Shown here piece after piece: positions 8,170 to 16,844 of a stretch of 64,000 nucleotides of DNA. Numbering within the stretch: position 1 is the stretch's first letter; the number at the start of each line of letters is the position of its first letter. The DNA lies in assembly GCF_039062465.1 (NCBI RefSeq), contig NZ_JBCLNF010000003.1, positions 1 through 64,000 on the forward strand, given 5' to 3'. This DNA comes from Parolsenella sp958406235. GTDB lineage: Bacteria; Actinomycetota; Coriobacteriia; Coriobacteriales; Atopobiaceae. The notes beneath the pieces were generated by a model, which ran no database searches, was not told where the DNA came from, and saw only the letters and a list, made by a program, of their open reading frames with translations. Both the position numbers and the translations under genes were made by a program.

Positions 8170-9417
8170 TTACAGACCGCCCTTGATGACCTTCTCGCCC
8201 TCCTTCATGATGACGTCCATGTTCTCAGGCTTGAGGTCGTGGATGTCACGGGCAACGTCGCCGTTGACGACGAGGAGGTCAGCGAGCTTACCAGCCTCGA
8301 GGGAGCCGAACTCATCCTCGTGGTGGACCATCTTGGCGCCGTTGAGGGTAGCGGCCTTGATGGTGTCGAGAATGGTGACGCCGGCCTTGTCGACGAAGTC
8401 ATACATCTCGTCGATGGTGACGTAGCCGTACGGGGTGACGAAGGAGAAGGAGTCGGAGCCGATGGTGAGCGTGACGCCCATCTCGTTGGCGCGACGGAGG
8501 TTGGCGTAGGTGCGCTGGAGCTCACGCTCGATGACGGTGTCGCCGGGGTAGCAAGCGTTGGCCTCGGTCTCCTCGGGCGGGTAGGTGGCGTACCAGGTCG
8601 GCAGGAAGCCGATGGTCGGGGTGAAGAAGGTGCCCTGCTCGGCCATGAGCTCCATAGTCTTGTCGTCGAGCTCGAAGCCGTGGATGAGCTGCTCGGCGCC
8701 GAAGCGGACGGAGTCGTAAGCGGCGCTCACGGAGTTGTAGGAGTGAGACCACAGAGGAATGCCGGTGATCTTGCACTCGTCAGCAACGGCCTTGATCTCC
8801 TCGGTGCTCATGAGCTGCTTGCAGCCGGAGTCCCAGCGCCAGATGCCGCCACCGGTCGCCCAGATCTTGATGGCGTCGGGGTTCTCACGAAGGCGCAGAC
8901 GGACGGCGTGACGGAGCTCCCACGGACCGTCGACCTGGTCGCCCCAGGGGTGAGAGTCCTTGGAGACCTGCAGCGGCAGGTGGTGCGAGTCGCCGTGACC
9001 AGCGGTGCGGCAGAAGCCAAGGCCGGTGGCGTAGATGCGGGGACCCTTCATGACGCCCATGTTGACGAGGTCACGGATGGCGATACCGTTGCGTCCGATC
9101 TCGCAGACGGTGGTCAGGCCGTGGGTGAGGCAGTCGTAGGACTGCTTGACGGCGCAAGCCTGCTTCTGGGCGACGGACTCGATGACCCAGTCGTTGTCGT
9201 CGTCGGTGAGGTTGCCAGAGAAGTGCAGGTGGGTGTCGATGAGGCCCGGCATGACGGTCTTGCCGGTGCAGTCCTCGACCTCGTAGCCAGCGGGCACCTC
9301 AGTGCGAGCGCCAGCGTAGGTGATCTTGTCGTCGTCAACGAGGACGAGAGAGTCGTCAACCGGAGCAGCGCCGGTGCCGTCGACGAGCCTACCACCAACA
9401 AATGCGAACTTGCCCAT
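8170..9417 (-). CDS. Amidohydrolase-family metal-dependent hydrolase
   Basis: A 415-residue amidohydrolase of the imidazolonepropionase/Xaa-Pro-dipeptidase-like type. The metal motif HxH is at His63 and His65 (DTHLHFSG); later ligands appear in WSHSYNS and IHGFELDD, and the final Asp in GSDSFSF. The family cleaves C-N bonds in cyclic amides, ureas or dipeptides; the substrate is not evident. ATG 9417 is preferred because GGAGGAAAG precedes it; the longer frame starts within the spacer. It follows the amino-acid permease gene on the same strand after 142 bp, suggesting uptake and hydrolysis of one compound. No secretion signal is visible, so action is cytoplasmic. Confidence 0.9.
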   Translation of the reverse strand: MGKFAFVGGRLVDGTGAAPVDDSLVLVDDDKITYAGARTEVPAGYEVEDCTGKTVMPGLIDTHLHFSGNLTDDDNDWVIESVAQKQACAVKQSYDCLTHGLTTVCEIGRNGIAIRDLVNMGVMKGPRIYATGLGFCRTAGHGDSHHLPLQVSKDSHPWGDQVDGPWELRHAVRLRLRENPDAIKIWATGGGIWRWDSGCKQLMSTEEIKAVADECKITGIPLWSHSYNSVSAAYDSVRFGAEQLIHGFELDDKTMELMAEQGTFFTPTIGFLPTWYATYPPEETEANACYPGDTVIERELQRTYANLRRANEMGVTLTIGSDSFSFVTPYGYVTIDEMYDFVDKAGVTILDTIKAATLNGAKMVHHEDEFGSLEAGKLADLLVVNGDVARDIHDLKPENMDVIMKEGEKVIKGGL

Positions 9418-9520
9418 TTCTTTCCTCCAATACGAGATTCCAACCAAACTACTTGCTTGTATTACTCACGCGTTTCTTACGCGCTTGGAGCCTAAGTACT
9501 TGGTACAGGTCGAACTAGAG

Positions 9521-9560
9521 AGTGCGGGGGGGAACTGAGTGCGGGGGGGGGGGGGGGAAC
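9521..9560. repeat. Poly-G tract (15 G) in a short duplicated unit
   Basis: Two copies of a unit AGTGC-Gn-AACT follow each other: the first has 7 G (9526-9532), the second 15 G (9543-9557). The long tract ends two bases from the permease stop codon, on the minus-strand mRNA as a C15 run just after translation ends and ahead of the amidohydrolase. Such tracts are prone to slippage in replication and to length errors in sequencing. Confidence 0.9.
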
Positions 9561-10999
9561 TAGGCCGTAGCCTTCTGCTTGCCGAAGACGGCAAGGATGA
9601 CGAAGCCGATAGCAAGCCAGCCGAGGGTCAGAGCCCACTCGATCGGCTTAAGAGCGGCCGGCGAGAACGGGACGACCATGAGGCCGATGATCAGCAGGCC
9701 AGCGCCCATGGCACAGTAGATGCCGAACATGCCACCGTTGACCTTGTACGGACGCGGAAGGTCGGGCTCGGTCTTGCGAAGCTTCATGCAGGCGAAGCCG
9801 GCCATGGTGCAGGCGAACACGAAGCCGAGGGCAGCGACGTTCGTCAGCGGGACGAGCATGTTGTTGCCAAGGAACGGACCAACGAGGGTCAGGACGCCCA
9901 TGACAGCGACGGCCTTCTTGGGGACACCGGAGCCCTCGTCGATGACGGCGAAGTCAGCGGGGAGCATGCCCTTGCGGCCGAGGGCCAGCATGAGGCGGGT
10001 GGAAGCGCCGAAGAAGGAGTTCATCGGGCCCAGAGGTCCAAGCGTGGCGATGATGAGCATCGCGATGTAGAAGAAGAGGTTGATGCGCTCGAGCACAGCC
10101 AGGGCGGGGACCGGAGCCATAACGAACTCGTGCCAGTCGATGATGGTGCCGAAGCTGTAGATGCAGATCAGGTAGAAGGCACCAGAGGCGAGAAGAGCGA
10201 GGGCCGGGATGAGGCCGAACTTCTTCCAGTCGATGTTCTCAGAGGCCTCCTCAGCCTGCTGAGGGATGGTGTCGAAGCCCGCGTAGAAGAACGGGGTCAT
10301 GACGAGAACTGCAACAATGCCGCTCATGAGGCTCGTAGCGGACGTGGAGGTACCACCAGCAGCGTCAGCTACCTGGGAGAACACGGGCATGGCGTGGCTC
10401 GGGGAACCGGTCATGAAGCTGATGACCATGGCGAGGACCATGCCGGTCAGAAGCGCCTTGGTGAGGAAGCTGGAGAGCTTAGCAGCGGCGCCAGCGCCCT
10501 TGAGGTTCATGAAGATGACGAGCACGGCGAAGCCAAGAGCGATGACTGTCGGCCAGAGGTACACGTCGGCGCCGAGAATCGTGTAGAGCTTAACGCTCGT
10601 GAGCCACGAAAGAATCTCGAACTTAGCGAAGCGGGTGGTCAGAAGCTTCGAGATGGCGATAGCCTCCCAGGGGCAGAGGGGCGCGTTGCCGAGAAGAAGC
10701 ATCCAGCCGGTGATAAAGCCCATCTTGCGGCCGTACGTACGCTCGACGTACTCGATGATGCCGCCGGAAATAGGAATAGCCGCGGTAAGCTCGCCGAAGA
10801 CCATTCCGATGGGCACGAGAAGGATGGAGCCGAGAGCGAAGGCGATCATTGCGGGGATAGGACCGCCGCCGAGCACCATCCAATCGCCCACGAGAAGCAC
10901 CCATCCGGTGCCGATGATTGCGCCAAAGCCGATGGTGAAGAAGTTGAAGAGCGTTAGCTCCTTCTTCATCCCTCCGGCGCTGGCCTCCTGTTCTGCCAT
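9560..10999 (-). CDS. APC-superfamily amino-acid permease
   Basis: A 479-residue integral membrane transporter with about 12 hydrophobic segments. The first helix carries the APC signature (FFTIGFGAIIGTGWVLL), with an unwound glycine-rich stretch typical of the LeuT-like fold. A later segment, TPFFYAGFDTIPQQAEEASENI, with GFD and the acidic tail, is typical of amino-acid/polyamine antiporters. It probably imports an amino acid or related amine across the cytoplasmic membrane. GGGAG lies seven bases before the ATG. The downstream amidohydrolase suggests that the cargo may be an amide-containing compound. A TTGAT-N4-GTCAA box lies 42 bp upstream of the start codon. Confidence 0.92.
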   Translation of the reverse strand: MAEQEASAGGMKKELTLFNFFTIGFGAIIGTGWVLLVGDWMVLGGGPIPAMIAFALGSILLVPIGMVFGELTAAIPISGGIIEYVERTYGRKMGFITGWMLLLGNAPLCPWEAIAISKLLTTRFAKFEILSWLTSVKLYTILGADVYLWPTVIALGFAVLVIFMNLKGAGAAAKLSSFLTKALLTGMVLAMVISFMTGSPSHAMPVFSQVADAAGGTSTSATSLMSGIVAVLVMTPFFYAGFDTIPQQAEEASENIDWKKFGLIPALALLASGAFYLICIYSFGTIIDWHEFVMAPVPALAVLERINLFFYIAMLIIATLGPLGPMNSFFGASTRLMLALGRKGMLPADFAVIDEGSGVPKKAVAVMGVLTLVGPFLGNNMLVPLTNVAALGFVFACTMAGFACMKLRKTEPDLPRPYKVNGGMFGIYCAMGAGLLIIGLMVVPFSPAALKPIEWALTLGWLAIGFVILAVFGKQKATA

Positions 11000-11040
11000 A
11001 ACTTGTCTCCCTTCGTCTTTAGCAGTTTCTCCTGCTGGCT

Positions 11041-11054
11041 TTGATTCTGGTCAA
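11041..11054. promoter_or_regulatory. Second FNR-type box, upstream of the permease
   Basis: TTGAT-TCTG-GTCAA has the same half-sites as the pflA box at 3599. It is 42 bp before the permease start codon. Activation from -41.5 would leave no room for the GGGAG ribosome site, so it may act as a repression site, or the permease start of transcription lies elsewhere. The surrounding spacer 11000-11279 holds no gene. Confidence 0.5.
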
Positions 11055-11279
11055 GGAGACGAAGGGACAAAAGAAGCCGGGGAGTCCGCTCGATCTGAGC
11101 GGTATCAAACGGCCCGCGAATGGTGTTTGTTTCATGAAGGTAACATCGAAGCATTCGATGGCAGTCTCACAACGCCTGCATAATCGCAGGTAGATGGCGT
11201 ACTAGTCTTGCAGAAGCATGCATGGGGACAAGTTAACGTGCTTTTAACGGGCTTTCGCACTAAAAATGAGCATTACTGA

Positions 11280-11957
11280 CTAAAGGTCTTTTTTCTCGTA
11301 TATCCCCAGGCTCACGACATAGCTCACACCGTATGCGAGCAACGAAATCACACCCAGAAGGGCAAGGGACGCCACGCGGTTCTGGTCGATCCAGCCCAGC
11401 ATTACCGCGGCCTCTTCGCTCGTGACCATGTTCAGTCCAACCGCAATTGCAGACGAAGCAACGAGCAGCGCCGCGCATGCAAAAGCCCTTGCGCCACGCG
11501 CTCCCCCAAACTTCGTGAGGAATGGAATCGCAATCGCGCAGACGATTAGGCCACACGCCATCGACGCGAGCGATGAGGCGAGGACCTCGGCAGGTGCTAC
11601 CAGCTCTGGCGATTTAGCCTGTGGCAACGCCGCAAATAGGCACTGGAGTGCCAAGCTCACCACAGTTCCCAAGAGCGCACCCGCAAAAGCCAGGACGAGC
11701 ACCGTCGCATACCGACCCGCCACGATCTCCCTCCGCGAGAGGGGCAAAGTCGCTCGAAACCTCCCCCAGTTGTTCTGGTCCTCATAGCCCGCAAGGGAAA
11801 ATGCGCACAGCGACGTCATCATCGCGCTGACACTTCCCGCAACCCCCACGCCACCAGAGCCGATCATCATAAACGCGCTGGCAAAGACCAAAGTCACGAT
11901 AATCGAGGGCATAAAGGGAGCGAGCGTCCTCAGATCACAGGAAACGGCATTTTTCAT
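11280..11957 (-). CDS. ABC-2-type transporter permease
   Basis: A 225-residue membrane protein with about six hydrophobic segments (for example PSIIVTLVFASAF, a central ATVLVLAFAGALLGTVV, and a C-terminal LALLGVISLLAYGVSYVV) and a soluble NWGRFRATLPLSRREIVAGRY loop found in ABC-2 permeases that pair with BcrA/YtrB ATPases. It overlaps the ATPase gene by four bases, indicating translational coupling. With the ATPase it probably exports a peptide antibiotic or acts in cell-envelope stress; the substrate is unknown. The C-terminus ends in a short charged tail. Confidence 0.85.
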   Translation of the reverse strand: MKNAVSCDLRTLAPFMPSIIVTLVFASAFMMIGSGGVGVAGSVSAMMTSLCAFSLAGYEDQNNWGRFRATLPLSRREIVAGRYATVLVLAFAGALLGTVVSLALQCLFAALPQAKSPELVAPAEVLASSLASMACGLIVCAIAIPFLTKFGGARGARAFACAALLVASSAIAVGLNMVTSEEAAVMLGWIDQNRVASLALLGVISLLAYGVSYVVSLGIYEKKDL

Positions 11958-12835
11958 CGGGTCTCCCCCTTCAGGAAGAAGTGCAGGTAGTCGTCAATGC
12001 TTGCGTAATCACAGGGGATGTCGGGAAAGGCCTCGGCGAACTCGAAGCGATCGGGCACGAGAACGTCGCAGGCAAACTCGCGTCGGATCACTCGGGCGCC
12101 GACAACGCAGGATAGGACCTCGCCAAGCTGCGCCTGGGTGCATCGCGCCACGCCGGCCGTGTCCGTGATGTCCTCTCGGGCGACATCAAAGAGGATCTGT
12201 CCCCCATCGATCGCCACCACGCGGTCCGCAATGCGTTCCAGGTCCGTCGTGATGTGGCTCGAGAGCAGCACGCCGTAACCCTCCTCGCTTGCGAACGCGC
12301 GGAACTGATCAAGGACTTCGTCACGAGCGATGGGGTCAAGGCCAGCCGTCGCCTCATCGAGAACCAGTAGCTCAGCTTCGTGCGAGAATGCCACCGCGAG
12401 CTGCAGCTTCATCCCCATGCCACGCGAGAGGTCCTTCACCTTGGTCTTGAGACAGAGGCCATACTCCTCACACAGACGCTCGAAGCGAGCTTGATCCCAG
12501 GATCTATACGCGGCCGACACGCAAGCCGCGGATTGCCGGACGGTGTGGTCTCTAGGGAACGGGCACCCGTCAAGCACCACGCCCACGCGAGAGCGAACGT
12601 CTCTCTGGCACTCGCTCGAGACGTGGGCGCCAAACGCGTTGCCGAACAGGCTTAGCTCACCGGAGTCAAGGGGTAGAAGACCGAGGGCGGCGCGAATCGT
12701 CGTGGTCTTACCGGCACCATTTGCCCCCACGAGGCCCACGACCTCGCCCTCTCCCACCGCGAGGTTAACGCCGTCAAGGGCAAAGGAGCCATTCACACGA
12801 CGGCGTATGTCGCGCATTTCAAGCAGGTTTATCAT
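11954..12835 (-). CDS. ABC transporter ATP-binding protein (BcrA/YtrB-like)
   Basis: A 293-residue nucleotide-binding subunit. Walker A is GANGAGKTT (about residues 37-45), the signature is LSRGMGMKLQLAVA, and Walker B is LLVLDEATAGLDP, with the switch His in SSHITTD. The C-terminal 80 residues are a family-specific extension. It powers the membrane partner encoded by the overlapping downstream gene. It follows the GntR-type regulator after 12 bases, an arrangement typical of ytrA-like operons induced by envelope-active compounds. Confidence 0.93.
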   Translation of the reverse strand: MINLLEMRDIRRRVNGSFALDGVNLAVGEGEVVGLVGANGAGKTTTIRAALGLLPLDSGELSLFGNAFGAHVSSECQRDVRSRVGVVLDGCPFPRDHTVRQSAACVSAAYRSWDQARFERLCEEYGLCLKTKVKDLSRGMGMKLQLAVAFSHEAELLVLDEATAGLDPIARDEVLDQFRAFASEEGYGVLLSSHITTDLERIADRVVAIDGGQILFDVAREDITDTAGVARCTQAQLGEVLSCVVGARVIRREFACDVLVPDRFEFAEAFPDIPCDYASIDDYLHFFLKGETR

Positions 12836-12847
12836 CGTCGCACCTTT

Positions 12848-13228
12848 CTAACCGAGAGATTCCGGCGCCATGAGATCGAGCAAGTCATGTAGCTCCCGTC
12901 GGGTTAGCCCGACGTCCATCGCCTCGACGCATGCCCGCGAGAGGAGTGCCTCGACGTGTTTCTGGCGTTCCTCGCGCAGGAGCTCGCGGTTCTTCTCGGA
13001 AACGAAGCAGCCCTTGCCCTGGACCGTTTCGATTAGACCGTCCGCCTCGAGATCCGCATAGGCACGCTTGGTGGTGATGACGCTCACGCCCAAACCGTCC
13101 GCGAGGGCGCGAATGGAGGGCAACCTCTCCCCCGCCGCGAGAGCCCCAGAAAGAACCTGCGACTTTATCTGCGAGGAGATCTGCTCGTAGATTGGCTTGT
13201 CGCTCGATTTAGAAAGGATGATGTCCAT
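12848..13228 (-). CDS. GntR-family regulator, YtrA subfamily
   Basis: A 126-residue protein with an N-terminal winged helix (PIYEQISSQIKSQVLSGAL, LPSIRALADGLGVSVITTKRA) and only a short C-terminal dimerisation tail, which is the YtrA type within GntR. YtrA-type proteins usually repress their own operon with its ABC transporter. Here the regulator is the first gene of the operon, and a TATATA-rich inverted-repeat region directly precedes it. The inducer is not evident. Confidence 0.92.
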   Translation of the reverse strand: MDIILSKSSDKPIYEQISSQIKSQVLSGALAAGERLPSIRALADGLGVSVITTKRAYADLEADGLIETVQGKGCFVSEKNRELLREERQKHVEALLSRACVEAMDVGLTRRELHDLLDLMAPESLG

Positions 13229-13239
13229 GCGCCGTCCTT

Positions 13240-13284
13240 ACTGTGTATATCTGTTAAGCACAGTATATATACAGTATGCACAGT
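13240..13284 (-). promoter_or_regulatory. Probable operator/promoter of the GntR-ABC operon
   Basis: The 45-bp stretch begins with ACTGTG (13240-13245) and holds two CACAGT copies (13259-13264, 13279-13284), giving inverted pairs ACTGTG/CACAGT around AT-rich cores, with TATATATAC in the middle. It begins 11 bp before the gntR start codon. The alternating AT core with symmetric ends fits a YtrA-type operator overlapping the -10 region. Confidence 0.6.
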
Positions 13285-13343
13285 CACGCAAGGGTGAAGT
13301 ATTAGACTTTGGATTATCCTAAAGCCGCAGGTAAACGAGCATA

Positions 13344-13814
13344 TTACTTGTGATACGGCTCTCCGCGGCTAATCTTGCAGGCACGATAGACCTGCTCGAG
13401 CAGGACCACACGCGCAAGGTTGTGCGGCAGGGTGATAGGGCCAAAGGAGGACGTCTCGTCAGCACGGGAACGAACATCGGACGAGACGCCATCCGAGCCA
13501 CCAATCACAAACGTGAGGTCGCTTTTTCCCCGGAGGGCAAGCTCGTCAAGATGTTCCGAGAAGGCCTCGCTCGAACGTTGCTTGCCATCAATCGCCAGGA
13601 GAATCACGTGGCTGCGCTCGGGAATCGCAGAGAGGATCTCCTCGCCCTCGCGCGAGCGACTCGCCTCGACCCCACCTGCACGAGCCGGGTCGATATCCGC
13701 CACCTCACGAATCTCGACCTTGCCATAGGCGCCAAGGCGCTTCGTATACTCGGCGCAGGCATCACGCCAGAAGCGCTCCTTGAGCTTGCCGACAGCGACG
13801 ACCGTATAGCGCAT
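13344..13814 (-). CDS. rlmH: 23S rRNA (pseudouridine1915-N3)-methyltransferase RlmH
   Basis: A 156-residue SPOUT methyltransferase. The first residues (MRYTVVAVGKLKERFW), the central HVILLAIDGKQRSS, the SAM-binding FVIGGSDGV, and the C-terminal LPHNLARVVLLEQVYRA plus EPYHK are standard for RlmH (YbeA). It methylates a pseudouridine in helix 69 of 23S rRNA on the assembled ribosome. A GGGGG ribosome site precedes the ATG. It is transcribed alone, towards the GntR operon promoter. Confidence 0.96.
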   Translation of the reverse strand: MRYTVVAVGKLKERFWRDACAEYTKRLGAYGKVEIREVADIDPARAGGVEASRSREGEEILSAIPERSHVILLAIDGKQRSSEAFSEHLDELALRGKSDLTFVIGGSDGVSSDVRSRADETSSFGPITLPHNLARVVLLEQVYRACKISRGEPYHK

Positions 13815-13942
13815 GAGACCCCCTTACATTCCCTTACATATCTATTGAGGGACAGTCCGACTGGCAAGTGCGTACGGACGCACGGCTCCTCAAAGTGGGA
13901 CAATGCCCTTGTCTGCAACAAATTGTCCCACAGGAGGTGGAG

Positions 13943-14239
13943 ATGGGAAGCCACAAGAAATCGGCGCTCAAGGCGCAGCGCAGTGCCTTCGAAGCGAGCC
14001 TCGGCGATCAACTTGCGAGCACGTTCGAACGCGAGGACGCCCGCCGCGAACAGGCGACACAGCAGCGCGAAGCCCAGCTCCGCCACAAGGCGTGCGAACG
14101 CAAGAAGCGCTATTCGAGCGAAAGCGAGGCCAAACTCGCGATTCGCGACTGCGAGCGCCATGGGTCTCGCGACCTCCACACCTATCGCTGCCCCTATTGC
14201 GGCGGTTGGCATCTCACCCACAAGCCCACGCGCAAGTAG
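13943..14239 (+). CDS. Small basic protein with a C-terminal CxxC motif, function unknown
   Basis: A 98-residue highly charged protein. It is mostly helical and rich in Arg, Glu and Gln (DAREQATQQREAQLRH-like composition), and ends with RCPYCGGWHLTH, a possible zinc-binding knuckle. The ATG at 13943 is chosen because AGGAGGTGG is right before it; the upstream frame lacks a ribosome site. It lies between rlmH (divergent) and the Ogt-type methyltransferase on the same strand. A nucleic-acid-binding role is possible but unproven. Confidence 0.7.
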   Translation: MGSHKKSALKAQRSAFEASLGDQLASTFEREDARREQATQQREAQLRHKACERKKRYSSESEAKLAIRDCERHGSRDLHTYRCPYCGGWHLTHKPTRK

Positions 14240-14356
14240 ATCACGGACAATATCTGGGCCCGAAGATGTTATGGCCAAAGCCTTCGGATGCGAAAACAAT
14301 CTTCTCAACCAGATGCCATCCGTTCGCGCAAGCAGGCAGACACAAAGGAGACACCC

Positions 14357-14962
14357 GTGCTCACCTCGGTGTTTAGTGAATCTCCCGTAGGATCGCTCGT
14401 GCTCGGGAGCGAGGACGGCGAGAGGTTGCGCTCATGCCTGTTCACGACGGGAAGACGGGGAACGAAAACTCCGGAAACCAGCCGACGTAGCCATGCGCCT
14501 ATCTTCGGCCAGGCTCGAGATTGGCTGACAAGGTACTTCGCAGGAGAGCGGCCAAACCCCGCCGAGTTGCCGCTCGATCCGGAGGGCACAGCGTTCCAGC
14601 TTGGCGTCTGGGAGGTCCTGGCTACCATCCCCTACGGCGAGACGGTCACGTACGGTTGGGTCGCCGAGAGAGTTGGCGAGAACCGCGGCAAGCGAACGTC
14701 CGCCAGGGCTGTTGGTGGCGCCGTTGGCGCAAACCCGCTCGGCATCATCATCCCTTGTCATCGCGTCATCGGCGCGAACGGCAGCCTTACGGGATTTGGC
14801 GGCGGCCTTGAGGCGAAAGTTGCCCTGCTCGAGCTAGAGGGCGTTGCGATGTCGCGCGGCGCGAAGTCTGAGGCGATTGAAACTCCTAGCAAAAACGGTC
14901 CAGATGTTCTGATTGCGACTGAAACTCCTAGGAATTCAGCCCAGATGTTCTGGCTGCGGTGA
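14357..14962 (+). CDS. ogt: Methylated-DNA-protein-cysteine methyltransferase (Ogt type)
   Basis: A 201-residue suicide DNA-repair protein that takes O6-alkyl groups from guanine onto a cysteine. The active-site motif is IIPCHRVIG; the DNA-binding helix is FQLGVWEVLATIPYGETVTYGWVA, with the Arg finger region in TSARAVGGAVG. The start is the GTG at 14357, seven bases after AAAGGAG. The last ~30 residues follow the normal family end (around ALLEL) and are made of two copies of an in-frame 42-bp repeat, apparently spacer sequence captured as a C-terminal tail. Confidence 0.93.
   Translation: MLTSVFSESPVGSLVLGSEDGERLRSCLFTTGRRGTKTPETSRRSHAPIFGQARDWLTRYFAGERPNPAELPLDPEGTAFQLGVWEVLATIPYGETVTYGWVAERVGENRGKRTSARAVGGAVGANPLGIIIPCHRVIGANGSLTGFGGGLEAKVALLELEGVAMSRGAKSEAIETPSKNGPDVLIATETPRNSAQMFWLR
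14873..14952 (+). repeat. Two 38-39 bp direct repeats inside the ogt 3' end
   Basis: The unit starts GCGAYTGAAACTCCTAG and ends CCAGATGTTCTG, at 14873-14911 and 14915-14952. The 42-bp period keeps the reading frame. A related CCCAGATGCTCTG piece lies at 15843-15855. Confidence 0.75.
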
Positions 14963-15110
14963 CGCGCCACGCAAAATCAGATACGGCTTGCAAAGCCATT
15001 CGCGACCGACAGGAATTGATGCCTTAGCCCCACAAAGCCCCGGTTAGCGCGCCTTCAATTAGTGTCCGAAAGGCGAGGTATGCTTCCCCCCAAAAGGGGC
15101 GAGGGGAGCG

Positions 15111-15785
15111 ATGGTGGCAGCGGGTTCGCAGAAACAGGGTAAGACCGGCTGGCTATTTGGCCTTTGCGTCGTCATGGCCATCCTAGTCTGCATAGCAGGC
15201 TGCGATAAGAAGGCTCCGAAGAGGCAAAGCGCTCCCCTAACGGCACCGCTGTCCGTCTCCGCTGCCGCCACCACTCCCCCGCCGGCAACCGCTGCGCCCG
15301 CGATCACAGAAGCCGCCACACCCGCTGCCGCGCTGCTCACCACCTCGCCCGATGGCACTCCGGTAGAGGACTCTCTCCCCTGGAAGGGCATGCCCGCGGA
15401 GCTCCTCGACAAGACCTGGCTCGGCACCCCCGAGCGCACGGGCGAGGTCATCGACGGAGGTTTGTTTGATGGCGGTATCACCTACTACTGGTACTCGACG
15501 AACGGGCTCCATGACGTCCTGTTCTCGGCAACCGTTCGCGACGGGGTAGTCATCAACGTCGCGAAGTGGAACACAGGCAGGAACTATTGGAAAGGCTACT
15601 GGGGCCTGCCCAATAGGGATGCGTCAGGCGAAGTGGTCAAGGCCGCCGCTCCCACGTATGAGTCCCCCTATGACTATGACTCGCCGGATGACTACGCTGA
15701 CACCGCGGAGGATTACTTTCGCTGGCTCGGGTGTGATGACCCTTATGACGCCGCCTATCAGCACTGGGAGGACCTTGCCGGTTAG
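15111..15785 (+). CDS. Predicted lipoprotein, function unknown
   Basis: A 224-residue protein with a lipoprotein signal: basic start, hydrophobic core WLFGLCVVMAILV, and lipobox VCIAGC giving the lipidated Cys31. A Pro/Ala/Thr-rich linker (about 40-75) tethers a C-terminal domain with many aromatic and acidic residues (TYYWYSTNG, YDSPDDYADTAEDYF). GAGGGGAGC precedes the ATG. The domain is not recognised. The product should sit on the outer face of the membrane. The next gene begins 147 bp downstream. Confidence 0.8.
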   Translation: MVAAGSQKQGKTGWLFGLCVVMAILVCIAGCDKKAPKRQSAPLTAPLSVSAAATTPPPATAAPAITEAATPAAALLTTSPDGTPVEDSLPWKGMPAELLDKTWLGTPERTGEVIDGGLFDGGITYYWYSTNGLHDVLFSATVRDGVVINVAKWNTGRNYWKGYWGLPNRDASGEVVKAAAPTYESPYDYDSPDDYADTAEDYFRWLGCDDPYDAAYQHWEDLAG

Positions 15786-15932
15786 GGTACGGATACCGCC
15801 ACCGCAGCTCATCACCGGAGACAAAAAAATGAGACACGGGGCCCAGATGCTCTGCATACAATTAAGACGTCGGCCAAAAGCCCGCCAACAAACTCAAGCT
15901 CGCAAGCAGGACCTTATAGATTTGGAGCAGCC

Positions 15933-16736
15933 ATGACCGTCAGATTCTTCAACTTCACCGATGGACAAAACGTAAAGCTCACCGCGGAGCGCGGCGGGTA
16001 CTCGGTGATTGAGTACCAGAGTGACATGAGCGTCAACCCCTACGAGGCCCAGCTCGCCTACTTCGCCTCCAAGATGAACGTAAGGCGCCGTCAGCTCGTC
16101 TGCCACCTCGACAGGTTCCCCTCGCATTGCGTCTCCATGCAGGCAGGCGCCATGCAATGGATGAGCGGTGACGTCCAGCCGAAGACCGGCATTCGCGGCG
16201 CAGGCGACTTCGCCCGCAAGCTCGTCCGCGGCTCCGTCACCGGCGAGTCCGCGATCAAGCCCGAGTACGAGGGGACCGGCATCGTCACCCTCGAGCCCAC
16301 CTACAAGTTCATCCTGCTAGAGGACGTGACGGATTGGAACGGCGGCATCATCATCGAAGACGGCGCCTATCTCTCCAGTGACGCCTCCCTCACCCACAGG
16401 GCAGAGATGATTTCACGCCCCTCTGCCGCCATCGCCGGTGGCGAGGGCCTCTTCAACCTCGGCCTCTACGGAAATGGCCTCGTCGCCCTTGAGTCGTCGG
16501 TTCCCAGGGAGGAACTCATCATCGCCGATCTCTACGATGACGTCATCAAGATTGACGGTTCCCTCGCCATCGCTTGGTCCCCCACGCTTCAGTTCACCGT
16601 CGAGCGCACCACGAAGTCGCTCATCGGCTCCGCGGCCTCGGGCGAGGGGCTCGTTAACGTCTATCGCGGCACCGGCAGGATCATGTTCGCGCCCGTCGCC
16701 GCTGGCCACGTCAGCAGCGCGTCCACGGGCGCGTAA
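15933..16736 (+). CDS. AIM24-family protein
   Basis: A 267-residue beta-rich protein. The C-terminal region, with DGSLAIAWSP, VERTTKSLIGSAASGEGLVN and YRGTGRI, matches the AIM24 (DUF124) family, whose fold resembles the TRAP RNA-binding protein. The N-terminal third (FNFTDGQNVKLTAERG) carries the first strand set. The molecular function of the bacterial family is not settled. No signal peptide or membrane segment is seen. It is the last gene of the plus-strand run before a large hairpin. Confidence 0.85.
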   Translation: MTVRFFNFTDGQNVKLTAERGGYSVIEYQSDMSVNPYEAQLAYFASKMNVRRRQLVCHLDRFPSHCVSMQAGAMQWMSGDVQPKTGIRGAGDFARKLVRGSVTGESAIKPEYEGTGIVTLEPTYKFILLEDVTDWNGGIIIEDGAYLSSDASLTHRAEMISRPSAAIAGGEGLFNLGLYGNGLVALESSVPREELIIADLYDDVIKIDGSLAIAWSPTLQFTVERTTKSLIGSAASGEGLVNVYRGTGRIMFAPVAAGHVSSASTGA

Positions 16737-16844
16737 CGGCTCGGCGGCAAGCACGCGGCGCGAGGCGGCGAACTCGCACGAGACATCGCACCCGTAGCCT
16801 GCACGCGCGCGCTGCGTGCGCACGCAGACCACGGACGCACACAA

